A DNA stretch of 64,000 nucleotides from Nitrospira sp. (GTDB taxonomy: Bacteria; Nitrospirota; Nitrospiria; Nitrospirales; Nitrospiraceae): NCBI GenBank assembly GCA_005116745.1, contig SWDS01000006.1:545222-609221 (forward strand), given 5' to 3'. The position numbers and the translations under genes were made by a program. This document shows positions 33,722-43,183 of the stretch, piece after piece (the stretch's first letter is position 1; every line of letters starts with the position of its first letter). Under the pieces are notes generated by a model. That model saw only the letters and a program-made list of their open reading frames with translations, ran no database searches and had not been told where the DNA came from.

Positions 33722-34642
33722 ATGGCGGTTGAAAAAGATCTGAAGGCCATTCTTCGCAATTTGAAGTATTCAGACGACGCCAAAGTGCGCGCACAGATTT
33801 CAGAAAATACCAAACTGGTCCATGATCGCATGGCCGGCATCACGCACAAGCTGGTGGTCATGAGCGGAAAAGGCGGCGTGGGCAAGAGCATGACCACGGT
33901 CAACTTGGCGTTGGCCTTTGCGCGGCAAGGCGCGAAGGTCGGACTGTTGGACGTGGATCTGAACGGGCCTTGTGTGCCTCGCATGTTGGGATTGCACGGT
34001 CGATCATTGACGATGACGCCTGAGGGGGCGATTCCCCCGGTCGGGCCGCTCGGGGTGAAAGTCGCATCGATGGACTTCTTCTTGGATGATGCATCGCCGG
34101 TTCGTTGGAAAGGGCCGATGGATGTCAGCCCGGTCTGGTTAGGGTTGATGGAAATGAATGTCATTCGAGAGTTTCTGGCCGATGTCGTCTGGGGTGAGCT
34201 CGATTATCTACTGGTCGATCTCCCTCCGGGGGCCGCAGCGGACAAACCGCCGGTCATTGCCGGGTTTATTCCTGACCTGGCAGGAGCGATTGTCGTGACG
34301 ACACCATCAGAAGTGGCATCGGATGTGGTGCAGAAGTCGGTGACCTATGCTCGCGACATAGGTATCAAGGTCATGGGCATTGTCGAGAATATGAGTGAGT
34401 ATCGCTGCCCGTCTTGTGGGGAAGTGAACGAGTTGTTCGAAGGCAATACTGAGGCGATGTGTGAGATGCTGGATTTGCCGCTGCTCGGACGCATTCCCTT
34501 CGACCGGACCCTCGCCCGTACTTTCGACAAGGGGGAGCCGTTGCTTGACGAAACCTATCCGACCATTCAACGGTACCAGGAAATAGCTGGGCGCATCAGG
34601 ACGCTCATCGATTACAAGAAAGTGTTGGCCGAACAACTGTAA
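33722..34642 (+). CDS. Mrp/NBP35-type Fe-S cluster carrier ATPase
   Basis: 306 residues. The deviant Walker A is VMSGKGGVGKSMTTVNLALA, switch I is LLDVDLNGPCVPRMLGL, switch II is LLVDLPPGAAADKP, and the cluster-binding CxxC is in YRCPSCGE near residue 225. The N-terminal DUF59 domain of longer Mrp proteins is missing; instead there is a 40-residue helical lead. Homologs hold and deliver [4Fe-4S] clusters. It is followed after 24 bases by a zinc-ribbon PCP_red protein, a likely partner. ATG 33722 opens MAVEKDLKAILRN. Confidence 0.92.
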   Translation: MAVEKDLKAILRNLKYSDDAKVRAQISENTKLVHDRMAGITHKLVVMSGKGGVGKSMTTVNLALAFARQGAKVGLLDVDLNGPCVPRMLGLHGRSLTMTPEGAIPPVGPLGVKVASMDFFLDDASPVRWKGPMDVSPVWLGLMEMNVIREFLADVVWGELDYLLVDLPPGAAADKPPVIAGFIPDLAGAIVVTTPSEVASDVVQKSVTYARDIGIKVMGIVENMSEYRCPSCGEVNELFEGNTEAMCEMLDLPLLGRIPFDRTLARTFDKGEPLLDETYPTIQRYQEIAGRIRTLIDYKKVLAEQL

Positions 34643-34666
34643 CACGATGCACTGAAGAGGAGACCC

Positions 34667-35410
34667 ATGAAATTCGTATGCCTCAACTGTGAAACTTATA
34701 TGAACTTCGAAAAGGTGGAAAAACCAGGGGAGGGCACGCTGGGCGTGTTTTTTGGCTGTCCGTCTTGCAATGCCAAGTTCTCCATGGTGACGAATCCTGG
34801 TGAAACCCAGATGGTCAGTTCCCTCGGAGTAAAGTTGGGGGGGCGCACTGTTGAGGCCGAGCCATTTGAGATGACGAAGGGTACGTTGAAGACCGAAGCC
34901 ACCCCACCCCTTGGGCAGATGGCGGCCTATTTGAATGAGAAAATTCAAGGAGGTCAGCCGGCTGTTTCTGCCGCTGCTGCGTCGCCTGCCAAGGCGCCTG
35001 AAAAAGCGAGTGGCTGTCCATTCTCCGCCATGGTTGCGGAAATGGGCCTGACGAACTCCGGCAAGCCTGCGAACGGTGCATCTGAGTTTACGTGGACTGC
35101 CGATGCCAAAGAGAAACTCGACCGGCTTCCGGCCTTTGTGAAACCGATGGTTCAGGGCAGCGTGGAGACCTACGCGCGCAAACAAGGATTCAAGACTATC
35201 ACGCTGCAAGTGATGGACGATTCAAAGAATGATTCGCCTGACGGGATGACGTGGTCGCGCGAAGCGGAGCAGCGGCTGGAAAATATTCCAGACTTCATCC
35301 GCCCTATGGCTCGCAAAGAAGTGGAGCGTGTGGCCAAGGAACGTGGATTATCGTCCATTACCGCGCAAGTGATGGACGAGACCAAAGAGAAGTTCATGAA
35401 GTTTATGTAG
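34667..35410 (+). CDS. Zinc-ribbon protein with two PCP_red domains
   Basis: 247 residues. The N-terminus is a rubredoxin-like metal knuckle with C5-x2-C8 and C31-x2-C34 (FVCLNCETY; FGCPSCNAKF). Two copies of the ~45-residue PCP_red helical domain follow: WTADAKEKLDRLPAFVKPMV ... and WSREAEQRLENIPDFIRPMA, each ending in a GL-x-x-IT-x-Q-VMD motif. That domain is known from the C-terminus of BchB/ChlB, where it helps cluster or substrate binding, but no chlorophyll genes are here. It directly follows an Mrp ATPase with an SD-led ATG and precedes a terminator, so the pair likely forms one operon. The function is unknown. Confidence 0.8.
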   Translation: MKFVCLNCETYMNFEKVEKPGEGTLGVFFGCPSCNAKFSMVTNPGETQMVSSLGVKLGGRTVEAEPFEMTKGTLKTEATPPLGQMAAYLNEKIQGGQPAVSAAAASPAKAPEKASGCPFSAMVAEMGLTNSGKPANGASEFTWTADAKEKLDRLPAFVKPMVQGSVETYARKQGFKTITLQVMDDSKNDSPDGMTWSREAEQRLENIPDFIRPMARKEVERVAKERGLSSITAQVMDETKEKFMKFM

Positions 35411-35437
35411 TGGGAGCCGCATGAGTCTGGTGTCGTG

Positions 35438-35469
35438 AGGCCCATCCAGTCGACTGGATGGGCCTTTCC
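35438..35469 (+). terminator. Terminator after the Mrp-PCP_red pair
   Basis: A perfect palindrome at 35438-35465 (AGGCCCATCCAGT on the left, ACTGGATGGGCCT on the right, separated by CG) followed by TTCC. It is a very stable hairpin with only a short U tract. Confidence 0.65.
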
Positions 35470-35503
35470 ATTATCGACCCGCATTCATGTTACGGCTGTT
35501 ACG

Positions 35504-35855
35504 ATGAAGTGGTGTGTTTCTCTGCTATTTGTTCTGCTGCTGGTGCCGATTCTCTAGCGCTCCAACCTGACTGCACAGGTATCTTCAGAACATCATCAAG
35601 TCTCCCTTACCACGGGCATCACGCAAGGTTCCCACGGCGAGCCTGACGGAGGAGGTTGGGAAGAGTCCGCCCAAGGGGTGGCCTATTGAACTTCACCATG
35701 CTCTTCTAGGAAGTCTTGGCGTTGGGGCTGCCTTGTCCAGTGCGATGGTGTCGTGGAGATCTGGGGCGTCGAGCCATTCAGTGAAAAAGTGGGACCTGGC
35801 CTGGGCGGTATTCGTGATCCTCATAGGTATTCAGCTGCTTCTGTATTTCGAATAG
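35504..35855 (+). pseudogene. Decayed gene for a small exported membrane protein
   Basis: ATG 35504 opens MKWCVSLLFVLLLVPIL, a clear signal peptide, then meets an in-frame TAG at about 35555. Reading on gives a natural-looking stretch (TAQVSSEHHQVSLTTGITQG), and a second frame then continues with KGWPIELHHALLGSLGVGA and ends in a transmembrane helix (WDLAWAVFVILIGIQLLLYF) at TAG 35853. So one nonsense codon and at least one frameshift separate what was probably one protein of about 115 residues. The family is not recognised. Confidence 0.5.
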
Positions 35856-35993
35856 CCACTTCACTTGGTGGTTGCGTCATAATTGACACCTTTCTGAGGC
35901 CTGTGTTACGTCTAGCCTTTAATGAGGTGGTAGTGTCTTCGTACGCACCTCAAACCAGCTCACAAAGTTCGGGCCGGCGTAGAGGAGGATCAC

Positions 35994-36752
35994 ATGGGTG
36001 GACATAGTCACTGGTCCACGATCAAACGGCACAAGGGCGCCCAGGATGCGAAGCGCGGGAAGATCTTCACGCGAATCATCCGGGAGATGACCATTGCGGC
36101 TCGATCCGGTGGTGACCCTGAGGCTAATCCCCGACTGCGCCTGGCGATCGCCAAGGCGAAGGAAGCCAACATGCCTGGCGATACGATGAAGAAGGCCGTT
36201 CAGCGAGGGACGGGGGAATTGCCTGGTGTGATGTACGAGGAATTTCAGTTGGAAGGATATGGCCCCGGAGGGACCGCCGTACTTCTCGAGATTACGAGCG
36301 ACAACCGGAACCGGACCGTCGCGGAAATTCGTAGTCTCCTGACGAAAAATCATGGCAATATGTCGGAAGCGGGTGCCGTCGCCTGGCAGTTTCATAAGAA
36401 GGGGCTCGTGGCAATTGAGAAGGGGAAGGTTGAGGAGGATACGCTACTTTCGTTGGCCCTCGACGCCGGGGCGGAAGACGTGAAAGTCGGTGAGAAAAGT
36501 TATGAGGTACTCACCACCCCCCACGATTTTGAAGCCGTGAAGAAGGCACTGGTCGATGCCAAGATCGACGCAGCCCTAGCCGAAATCACCTTTATTCCGC
36601 AGAACACGATCCGTTTGGACGAAAAGTCAGCCGAACAAATGCTCAAGTTGATGGAGATCTTGGACGAGCATGATGACGTGCAGAAGGTTCACGCGAATTT
36701 TGATATCCCGGACGAAATCATGGAGAAAGTGGCCGCGACCGCAGCAGGATAA
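35994..36752 (+). CDS. yebC: YebC/PmpR-family translation or transcription factor
   Basis: 252 residues with the standard start MGGHSHWSTIKRHKGAQDAKRGKIF and three-domain fold: IREMTIAARSGGDPEANPRLRLAI in parts, NMPGDTMKKAVQRGTG, YGPGGTAVLLEITSDNRNRT. Homologs regulate transcription or relieve ribosome stalling. The family often lies in front of ruvC-ruvA-ruvB; here ruvA follows after 48 bases with no ruvC between. Confidence 0.96.
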   Translation: MGGHSHWSTIKRHKGAQDAKRGKIFTRIIREMTIAARSGGDPEANPRLRLAIAKAKEANMPGDTMKKAVQRGTGELPGVMYEEFQLEGYGPGGTAVLLEITSDNRNRTVAEIRSLLTKNHGNMSEAGAVAWQFHKKGLVAIEKGKVEEDTLLSLALDAGAEDVKVGEKSYEVLTTPHDFEAVKKALVDAKIDAALAEITFIPQNTIRLDEKSAEQMLKLMEILDEHDDVQKVHANFDIPDEIMEKVAATAAG

Positions 36753-36800
36753 CAAGGTCGGCCAACCAACACCGTCATGGCACTCGGATAACCAGACGAC

Positions 36801-37409
36801 ATGATCGCCTTTCTCACGGGGCGGTTGGCATTCAAGGCACCTACCCACCTCACGCTCGATGTGCAGGGGGTCGGGTACGAAGTTCATATTCCACTCAGCA
36901 CCTATTACGCCCTTCCGAATCTTGACGAAGTTACCGCGCTGAATATTCACACGCATCTCCGGGAAGATGCGATCCAGCTCTTCGGCTTTCTGTCGCAAAG
37001 CGAGAAGGAATCGTTTTTGCTGCTGACTAGCGTGTCGGGAATCGGACCGAAGCTGGCGCTGAGCGTGCTCTCGAGTTTGCCGATCACGGACCTGATCCAT
37101 GCGATCCAAACCGAGGATGTCGAGAAGCTGGCGACCGTTCCAGGCATCGGCAAAAAATCGGCGGGCCGCATTGTGCTTGAACTGAAAGATAAGATTGGCA
37201 AAATCCAGGGCGGTTCGTCTCGGCTTGCGACCACTGACACCTCCGCCGTGGATGGCCCGTATGAGGACGCCCTCTCCGCTCTGATAAACTTGGGCTATCG
37301 TGCCCAGGATGCCAAGGAAGCCTTAAAGCGGGCCACAAAGGCTGCGACAGGCTCGTTGGCGTTGAAGGAGCTCATTCGTGAAGGGCTCAAGGAGCTTGGA
37401 AGGGGGTAA
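36801..37409 (+). CDS. ruvA: Holliday junction branch-migration protein RuvA
   Basis: 202 residues. Domain I is an OB fold (MIAFLTGRLAFKAPTHLTLD, VQGVGYEVHIPLSTY), domain II has two HhH motifs (TSVSGIGPKLALSVLSSLP; ATVPGIGKKSAGRIVLELKDK), and domain III, which contacts RuvB, is at 150-202. It forms a tetramer that holds the four-way junction while RuvB pumps DNA. The gene and ruvB are split by an unrelated secreted protein gene, and ruvC is not in the window. Confidence 0.97.
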   Translation: MIAFLTGRLAFKAPTHLTLDVQGVGYEVHIPLSTYYALPNLDEVTALNIHTHLREDAIQLFGFLSQSEKESFLLLTSVSGIGPKLALSVLSSLPITDLIHAIQTEDVEKLATVPGIGKKSAGRIVLELKDKIGKIQGGSSRLATTDTSAVDGPYEDALSALINLGYRAQDAKEALKRATKAATGSLALKELIREGLKELGRG

Positions 37410-37413
37410 GCAG

Positions 37414-37902
37414 ATGTCATTCTACGCGAAGAATGGTGCGAAACTGTTCCTGCGTAACGGCTTAATGGGGATTGCACTCGTGGTCATGGTGCCATCCGTA
37501 GGGCTTGCAGAAGAGGTTCAAGAGCCCAAGAGCATCAGAATGACCTGTGGAAGCTGTCCCGATGGGTATGCGACGACCGGTGTCACCCAAGCTCCGGAAA
37601 TCTGCAAAGACGGCGATCCGACGCTCGTTCAATGTGTGCCGTTGGGAGCCAATATGCTGGGTGTGTGCGGATCCTGTCCTGAGGGGTATGCCGAAATTGG
37701 TGGTTCCTCAGTGCCCGCTCGGTGCGGGACCAAGGATGGTGGCAGGCTGTCGCAATGCCAGTTGAGGAAAATGGAGCAGAATTTTCCGGACTCGACCCAG
37801 GGTTTTAAGAGGTGTCCTCCTGACTGCGGCAGTGCGGCTCAGCCTGGTCAAGGGACGCTTTCGTCCCCGCCGAAGTATCAACAGATGCCGGAGGGCAAGT
37901 AG
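37414..37902 (+). CDS. Secreted cysteine-rich protein inserted between ruvA and ruvB
   Basis: 162 residues from ATG 37414, four bases after the ruvA stop and with GGAAGGGGG upstream. Residues 1-32 look like a signal peptide ([17 protein letters not shown]). Two copies of a Cys motif follow, [12 protein letters not shown] ... C ... C and [12 protein letters not shown] ... C ... C, each with four Cys that could form disulfides. A short tail carries two more Cys (RCPPDCG). The family is not recognised. It is tightly packed in the operon, so it is probably co-expressed, though a DNA-repair role is unlikely for an exported protein. Confidence 0.75.
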   Translation: MSFYAKNGAKLFLRNGLMGIALVVMVPSVGLAEEVQEPKSIRMTCGSCPDGYATTGVTQAPEICKDGDPTLVQCVPLGANMLGVCGSCPEGYAEIGGSSVPARCGTKDGGRLSQCQLRKMEQNFPDSTQGFKRCPPDCGSAAQPGQGTLSSPPKYQQMPEGK

Positions 37903-37918
37903 GGATGGGTGTCGTATC

Positions 37919-38923
37919 ATGACCGAGCGGGTCGTGACCAATCGCGCCACGGACGAAGAACGAGGTCAGGAGAACGTCCTTCGACCTCAGACACTGGATG
38001 AGTACGTTGGCCAAGAGAAAATGAAGGAGTCGCTGCGAGTCTGTATCGAAGCGGCCAAGCAGCGGGGTGAGGCGCTTGACCACGCTATCTTCTACGGACC
38101 GCCCGGTCTCGGGAAGACGACCATCGCACATATTATCGCGAAAGAAATGGGCGCGGCTTTGCGGTCAACGTCAGGCTTGGTCTTAGCCCATGCCGGTGAC
38201 TTGGCGGCGATTCTAACCAATCTTCAGGAATATGATGTGCTCTTTATCGATGAGATTCATCGCCTACCCGCGTCTGTTGAAGAGGCGCTCTATCCGGCGA
38301 TGGAGGACTTTCAGCTTGATCTGGTCATCGGACAGGGGCCTGCCACGAGGACCGTCAAGCTTGATCTGCCGCCCTTTACGCTCGTGGGCGCGACGACCAG
38401 GGCCGGTTCCCTTACCTCCCCACTGCGGGACCGATTCGGCTTAGTCTATCGGCTGGAGTTCTATGGGCCGTCCGAGCTAGAGGCGATTGTGACGCGCTCA
38501 GCCGGAGTCTTAGGGGTTGGGATTGACCGGGCAGGCGCTGCGGAAATATCACGCCGAGCCCGTGGAACACCACGAATTGTGAATCGGCTGATTAAGCGCA
38601 TCAGAGACTATGCCCAAATTAAGGCGGACGGGCATATTACCGAACAGGTGGCCAAGGAGGGGTTAGCCTGGGTCGGGGTCGATGAGGCGGGTTTCGACGA
38701 TATGGATCGCAAAATCCTTCTCACGATCATCGAAAAGTTCAATGGAGGACCGGTCGGGGTGGAGTCCTTGGCTGCCGCTGTTCAGGAAGACAAGGGCACG
38801 ATCGAGGATGTGTATGAGCCCTACCTGATCCAAGCTGGCTTTCTGGATCGTACCGGTCGTGGCCGGCAAGTGACTCGTTTGGCCTACGATCACTTTAAGC
38901 GTCCGTCTCAATTGCTGATGTAA
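37919..38923 (+). CDS. ruvB: Holliday junction helicase RuvB
   Basis: 334 residues; ATG 37919 fits the family length. AAA+ features: [18 protein letters not shown], Walker [12 protein letters not shown], Walker [10 protein letters not shown], sensor 1 (VGATTRAG), arginine finger in SPLRDRFG, and the winged-helix C-domain with [13 protein letters not shown] and [15 protein letters not shown]. It drives branch migration with RuvA. It follows the Cys-rich gene by 16 bases. Confidence 0.97.
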   Translation: MTERVVTNRATDEERGQENVLRPQTLDEYVGQEKMKESLRVCIEAAKQRGEALDHAIFYGPPGLGKTTIAHIIAKEMGAALRSTSGLVLAHAGDLAAILTNLQEYDVLFIDEIHRLPASVEEALYPAMEDFQLDLVIGQGPATRTVKLDLPPFTLVGATTRAGSLTSPLRDRFGLVYRLEFYGPSELEAIVTRSAGVLGVGIDRAGAAEISRRARGTPRIVNRLIKRIRDYAQIKADGHITEQVAKEGLAWVGVDEAGFDDMDRKILLTIIEKFNGGPVGVESLAAAVQEDKGTIEDVYEPYLIQAGFLDRTGRGRQVTRLAYDHFKRPSQLLM

Positions 38924-39084
38924 ACCTCGGGCCTTCCAACGTTTCAAGCTCCTGATATCCAAGCGCTATCCTTGCAATAGATTCAATCGTTCCTGTAGAA
39001 TTCCTGACTTGTTTCCATGATCTACTATCCCTGACGGGGATGGGAAATCCCTCATGCAAGTAGGTGTCCGAGGCGAGACTCAGC

Positions 39085-40161
39085 ATGCCCAAAGATATGT
39101 CTGAATATCGTAAGGAAATCGATCGGATTGATGACGAAATCATTCGACTGCTCAATGAGCGGTCGAAGAGCGTCATCGAAATTGGAAGAATCAAGAAAGA
39201 AAAAAATGCTGATGCCAACCTCCATACTGCTGGGCGGGAGGCTGAGATCATCGAACGACTCACGAAACTCAACAGCGGCCCTTTCCCCAGCGAGGCCATC
39301 CGATCAGTCTATCGAGAAATCATGTCGGCTTCCTTGTCGCTTGAGTCTCCCCAGAAGGTCGCATATTTGGGACCACGAGCCACCTTTACGCACATGGCCT
39401 GCATGCAGAAATTCGGGTCGTCCGTCCAGTATGTGCCTGTCTACAGTATTAAAGAGGTCTTCAGCGAGGTTGAGCGAGGCCGGGCCAATTTCGGTGTAGT
39501 GCCAATCGAAAACACCACGGAGGGTGTCGTGAATCACACCCTCGACATGTTTATGGATTCCAACTTGCTGATCTATGGAGAGATTCTTCAGGAGGTCTCA
39601 CACCACCTCCTCTCGAAATCTGGTCTTATCGAGGATGTGAAAAAAATCAATTCTCATCCACATGCCCTTGCGCAATGCCGAAACTGGCTCGAAACCAATC
39701 TTCCGCATGTGCCAGCGGTTGAAGTGGCAAGCACGGCGCGGGCTGCCGAGCTGTGTATCGATGAGCCCGCCTCGGCCGCTATTGCATCGGAATTGGCTAG
39801 CCAGCTTTATGGGCTGAAAGTCATTAAGGCCCGTATTGAGGATAACCTCAATAATGTCACCCGCTTTCTTATCCTGTCGCAGAGGCCGTCAGAGCGAACA
39901 GGGAAAGATAAGACGTCGGTGATGTTATCGGTGAAGGATAAAGTTGGCGCGCTCTATGATCTGCTCCGCCCGTTCGCTTCCCACGGCCTCAATATGACCA
40001 AGATAGAATCCCGTCCCTCCCAGCGCAAAGCGTGGGAGTATATTTTCTTTGTGGATGTTGAGGGACATAGAAGTGAGGAGCGCGTGAATAGAGCGATTGA
40101 AGAGGTGAAGGCCCGCTGCCTCTTTATGAAGATTTTAGGATCCTACCCGGTTCACGACTGA
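39085..40161 (+). CDS. pheA: Bifunctional chorismate mutase / prephenate dehydratase
   Basis: About 358 residues from ATG 39085; a GTG at 39064 is in frame. Residues 1-85 are an AroQ chorismate mutase (YRKEIDRIDDEIIRLLNERS, IGRIKKEKN). The dehydratase follows (VAYLGPRATFTHMA; VVPIENTTEGVVNHTLD; NNVTRFLILS with the catalytic Thr). The ACT domain near the end has the Phe-sensing ESRPS motif, so feedback inhibition by phenylalanine is expected. It opens an aromatic operon and ends two bases before the aminotransferase start. Confidence 0.96.
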   Translation: MPKDMSEYRKEIDRIDDEIIRLLNERSKSVIEIGRIKKEKNADANLHTAGREAEIIERLTKLNSGPFPSEAIRSVYREIMSASLSLESPQKVAYLGPRATFTHMACMQKFGSSVQYVPVYSIKEVFSEVERGRANFGVVPIENTTEGVVNHTLDMFMDSNLLIYGEILQEVSHHLLSKSGLIEDVKKINSHPHALAQCRNWLETNLPHVPAVEVASTARAAELCIDEPASAAIASELASQLYGLKVIKARIEDNLNNVTRFLILSQRPSERTGKDKTSVMLSVKDKVGALYDLLRPFASHGLNMTKIESRPSQRKAWEYIFFVDVEGHRSEERVNRAIEEVKARCLFMKILGSYPVHD

Positions 40162-40163
40162 CC

Positions 40164-41261
40164 ATGACACTGCACGTCCATCCCGATATCCAATCTCTGA
40201 GCCCGTACGTTCCTGGCAAACCAATCGATGAGCTTCAGCGTGAGCTTGGGCTCACCCGCGTGATCAAACTTGCTTCCAATGAGAACCCGCTCGGCCCTTC
40301 ACCGAAGGCCTTGGCCGCGTTGACCGGTGCGCAGGATATGCTGCATCGATATCCGGACGGTGGTGCCTATCAGCTTCGGCAGGGCCTTGCTGATCGGTGG
40401 AAAGTGGGACGTGAGCAAGTCATTTTGGGCAATGGCTCGGACGAGATCCTTGGGTTGTTGGCGAGAACGTTCTTGACGCCTGGCGATGAAGCCATCATGG
40501 CCGATCACACGTTCGTGATCTATAAGATGGAGGTCACCGCTGTCCACGGCAAACCGGTGGTCGTGCCTCTTGCCAATTGGACTCATGACCTTGCGTCGAT
40601 GGTACGGGCTGTGACGCCGCGGACTCGATTGCTCTTTCTCTGCAATCCCAATAATCCCACCGGGACAATGGTCTCGGCGGACGCGGTCGATCGCCTCATG
40701 GCCAACGTGCCTAAGGATGTCATCGTAGTATTCGACGAAGCCTATTTCGAGTATGTCCGCAATCCGCAATTCCCCGATGCGCTGGCGTATGTGAAGCAGG
40801 GGAGGAACGCGATTATCTTGCGGACCTTCTCCAAGATCTATGGACTGGCGGGGCTACGAATTGGATACGGCATCAGCACACCCGAGGTGATCGACTTCCT
40901 GAATAGGATTCGGCCGCCATTCAATGCCAACAGTCTGGCTCAGAAGGCCGCGCTGGCTGCCTTGGGCGATGACGCGCATGTGGCCAAGAGCCGGGCCGTC
41001 AACGAGGCTGGGATGGCGCAGATGGAACAAGGGCTGCGCGCGCTCGGAATAACTTCGATCCCGAGTGAGGCAAACTTTCTCTACTTTGATGCGAAGCAGG
41101 ATGGGCGACTGGTGTTCGACGCACTGCTGCGAAAGGGGATTATTGTGCGGCATATCGAAGGAGCGATGATTCGCGTCACCATCGGTCAACCGGACGAAAA
41201 TGTTGCCTTCCTCCAAGCTCTCAAGAACATCTTGGATGGAGGCAGGGAAGAAATAGAGTGA
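40164..41261 (+). CDS. hisC: Histidinol-phosphate/aromatic aminotransferase
   Basis: 365 residues of fold-type I PLP enzyme: KLASNENPLGPSPKALAAL, LGNGSDEILGLLARTFL, CNPNNPTGTMV, FDEAYFEY, and the PLP Lys in RTFSKIYGLAGLRIGYG. Sequence says HisC family. The position between pheA and aroF makes phenylpyruvate or prephenate transamination the probable job, perhaps with histidinol phosphate as a second substrate; no other his gene is in the window. Confidence 0.93.
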   Translation: MTLHVHPDIQSLSPYVPGKPIDELQRELGLTRVIKLASNENPLGPSPKALAALTGAQDMLHRYPDGGAYQLRQGLADRWKVGREQVILGNGSDEILGLLARTFLTPGDEAIMADHTFVIYKMEVTAVHGKPVVVPLANWTHDLASMVRAVTPRTRLLFLCNPNNPTGTMVSADAVDRLMANVPKDVIVVFDEAYFEYVRNPQFPDALAYVKQGRNAIILRTFSKIYGLAGLRIGYGISTPEVIDFLNRIRPPFNANSLAQKAALAALGDDAHVAKSRAVNEAGMAQMEQGLRALGITSIPSEANFLYFDAKQDGRLVFDALLRKGIIVRHIEGAMIRVTIGQPDENVAFLQALKNILDGGREEIE

Positions 41262-41268
41262 GGGAATT

Positions 41269-42282
41269 ATGATCATCGTCTTGAAACCAGAAGCTTCGGA
41301 AAGTGAAGTTGACCACATTATCGACCGACTGCGGGATCTGGGCTTAAAATCGCAAATCTCCACGGGCCAGGAACGCACCATTATCGGTGTCATCGGTGAT
41401 GACCGAATCCTGCACAATCAGCCCTTAACGGCGCTCCCTGGGGTAGAAAGTGTTCTGCCGATCTTAGCACCGTGGAAACTGGTCAGCCGTGAGTTTAAGA
41501 AGGAAGCGACGATCATCGATGTCGGTGGTGTCAAAATCGGCGCCAAACAACTTGTCATTATGGCGGGACCCTGCGCAGTCGAGCGACTGGAGCTCACGGT
41601 TGGAATCGCACATGAAGTGAAGGCTTCTGGGGCCACGATTCTTCGTGGTGGAGCCTATAAGCCCAGAACGTCACCGTATTCCTTTCAAGGGTTGGGTCGT
41701 GAAGGGCTCGACTATTTGGTTGAAGCCAAGAAGCAAACGGGGTTGCCGGTTGTCAGTGAGATTCTTGATACCAGGGACATCGAGCTCTTTCTCGAGAAGG
41801 CGGACATTATTCAGATTGGCGCGCGGAACATGCAGAACTTCGAGCTCCTCAAGGAGGTCGGCGCGTACGACAAGCCGGTGCTCTTAAAGCGGGGCCTGTC
41901 GGCGACCATCAAGGAGTTTCTGCTGTCGGCCGAATACATCATGTCCCGCGGTAACCAGAACGTGATGTTATGCGAACGGGGCATCCGTACATTCGAAACG
42001 CAATATCGCAATACACTGGATCTCGCGGCTATTCCAACATTAAAAGAGCTCTCGCATCTCCCGGTCATCGTTGACCCCAGCCATGCTACGGGAAAGTGGG
42101 ATCTCGTGGCTCCGATGTCAAAAGCGGCGGTCGCGGCCGGTGCTGATGGCCTGCTCATCGAAGTTCACTCGAACCCTGAGTGTGCGCTGTGTGATGGTGA
42201 AGAATCCATCAAGCCCTCGAAGTTCAAAGCCTTGATGGCTGATCTCAGGAAAATCGCGAAAGCTGTAGACAGAGAGCTGTAA
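41269..42282 (+). CDS. aroF: DAHP synthase, type I-beta with regulatory N-terminal domain
   Basis: 337 residues. An N-terminal ferredoxin-like domain of about 70 residues ([29 protein letters not shown]) precedes the barrel: [63 protein letters not shown]. It condenses PEP and erythrose 4-phosphate, the first shikimate step. The N-domain is where Tyr/Phe bind in Thermotoga-type homologs, so feedback control is likely. Confidence 0.96.
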   Translation: MIIVLKPEASESEVDHIIDRLRDLGLKSQISTGQERTIIGVIGDDRILHNQPLTALPGVESVLPILAPWKLVSREFKKEATIIDVGGVKIGAKQLVIMAGPCAVERLELTVGIAHEVKASGATILRGGAYKPRTSPYSFQGLGREGLDYLVEAKKQTGLPVVSEILDTRDIELFLEKADIIQIGARNMQNFELLKEVGAYDKPVLLKRGLSATIKEFLLSAEYIMSRGNQNVMLCERGIRTFETQYRNTLDLAAIPTLKELSHLPVIVDPSHATGKWDLVAPMSKAAVAAGADGLLIEVHSNPECALCDGEESIKPSKFKALMADLRKIAKAVDREL

Positions 42283-42289
42283 CGCCAGT

Positions 42290-43183
42290 ATGGCCGTTCA
42301 TTTCAAGCAGGTTGCCATCATTGGTGTGGGGTTGATCGGTGGATCACTCGGGATGATCCTCCGGAGGAAGGCCTTGGCTGATCACGTCGTCGGCGTCGGC
42401 CGGCGTGTCGAAAATCTCAAGACTGCGGTTGCGTTAGGTGCGATCGATCGATACGTGGCTGATCCTCAAGAGGGTGTGCGTGGAGCGGATTTAGTGGTGC
42501 TTGCGACACCGGTCGATACGTATGAGCGACATCTCCATGAATGGGCCCATTGCCTTGCTCCTACTGCGATCGTTAGTGATGTGGGCAGTGTGAAAGGCAC
42601 CTTGGTTGAACAGTCAGAAGCGGCGATGCCGGCAGGCGTGCACTTTGTCGGGGCCCATCCCATCGCGGGAAAAGAAAAGACGGGAGTCGCGGCCGGGTCC
42701 GATCAACTGTTCACGGGCGCACGCTGTATTCTGACGCCAACAACACGAACCGATCCGGCGGCACTTGATCGGGTGAGGCAGCTGTGGGAAGAAGCCGGTT
42801 CGATTGTCTTAACGATGGATCCGCATCTGCACGACCAAATCCTGGGAGCCGTCAGTCATCTGCCCCATGTGGCCGCCTTTGCACTGATGAATGCCCTAGC
42901 CGAGCTTCGCGATCAGCAGGTCCCCTCATTGGATCTTGCCGGCCACTCCGGAGGAGGCTTACGGGATACGACCAGGATCGCCGCGAGTTCTCCGGAAATG
43001 TGGCGAGACATTTTCTTGTGGAATCCGGATAATGTCGTGTCCTATATCGACAGATATGTACGGGCCCTGGAAAACGTGAAGCAACTGATTAAAGATAGGG
43101 ATGCTGCTGGAATCGAAAAGTTGCTCGAACGGGCCAAAGGCGAACGTGAGAAGTTGAATCGTCCCTCTCGGGGCCACTCATGA
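42290..43183 (+). CDS. tyrA: Prephenate dehydrogenase
   Basis: 297 residues. NAD(P)-binding IIGVGLIGGSLGMIL, then VVLATPVDTYERHL, SDVGSVKG, GAHPIAGKEKTGV and the dimerisation helical domain (AVSHLPHVAAFALMNAL, GGLRDTTRIAASSPEMW). It oxidatively decarboxylates prephenate toward tyrosine. No fused mutase or ACT domain. The last four bases overlap the aroA start. Confidence 0.95.
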   Translation: MAVHFKQVAIIGVGLIGGSLGMILRRKALADHVVGVGRRVENLKTAVALGAIDRYVADPQEGVRGADLVVLATPVDTYERHLHEWAHCLAPTAIVSDVGSVKGTLVEQSEAAMPAGVHFVGAHPIAGKEKTGVAAGSDQLFTGARCILTPTTRTDPAALDRVRQLWEEAGSIVLTMDPHLHDQILGAVSHLPHVAAFALMNALAELRDQQVPSLDLAGHSGGGLRDTTRIAASSPEMWRDIFLWNPDNVVSYIDRYVRALENVKQLIKDRDAAGIEKLLERAKGEREKLNRPSRGHS

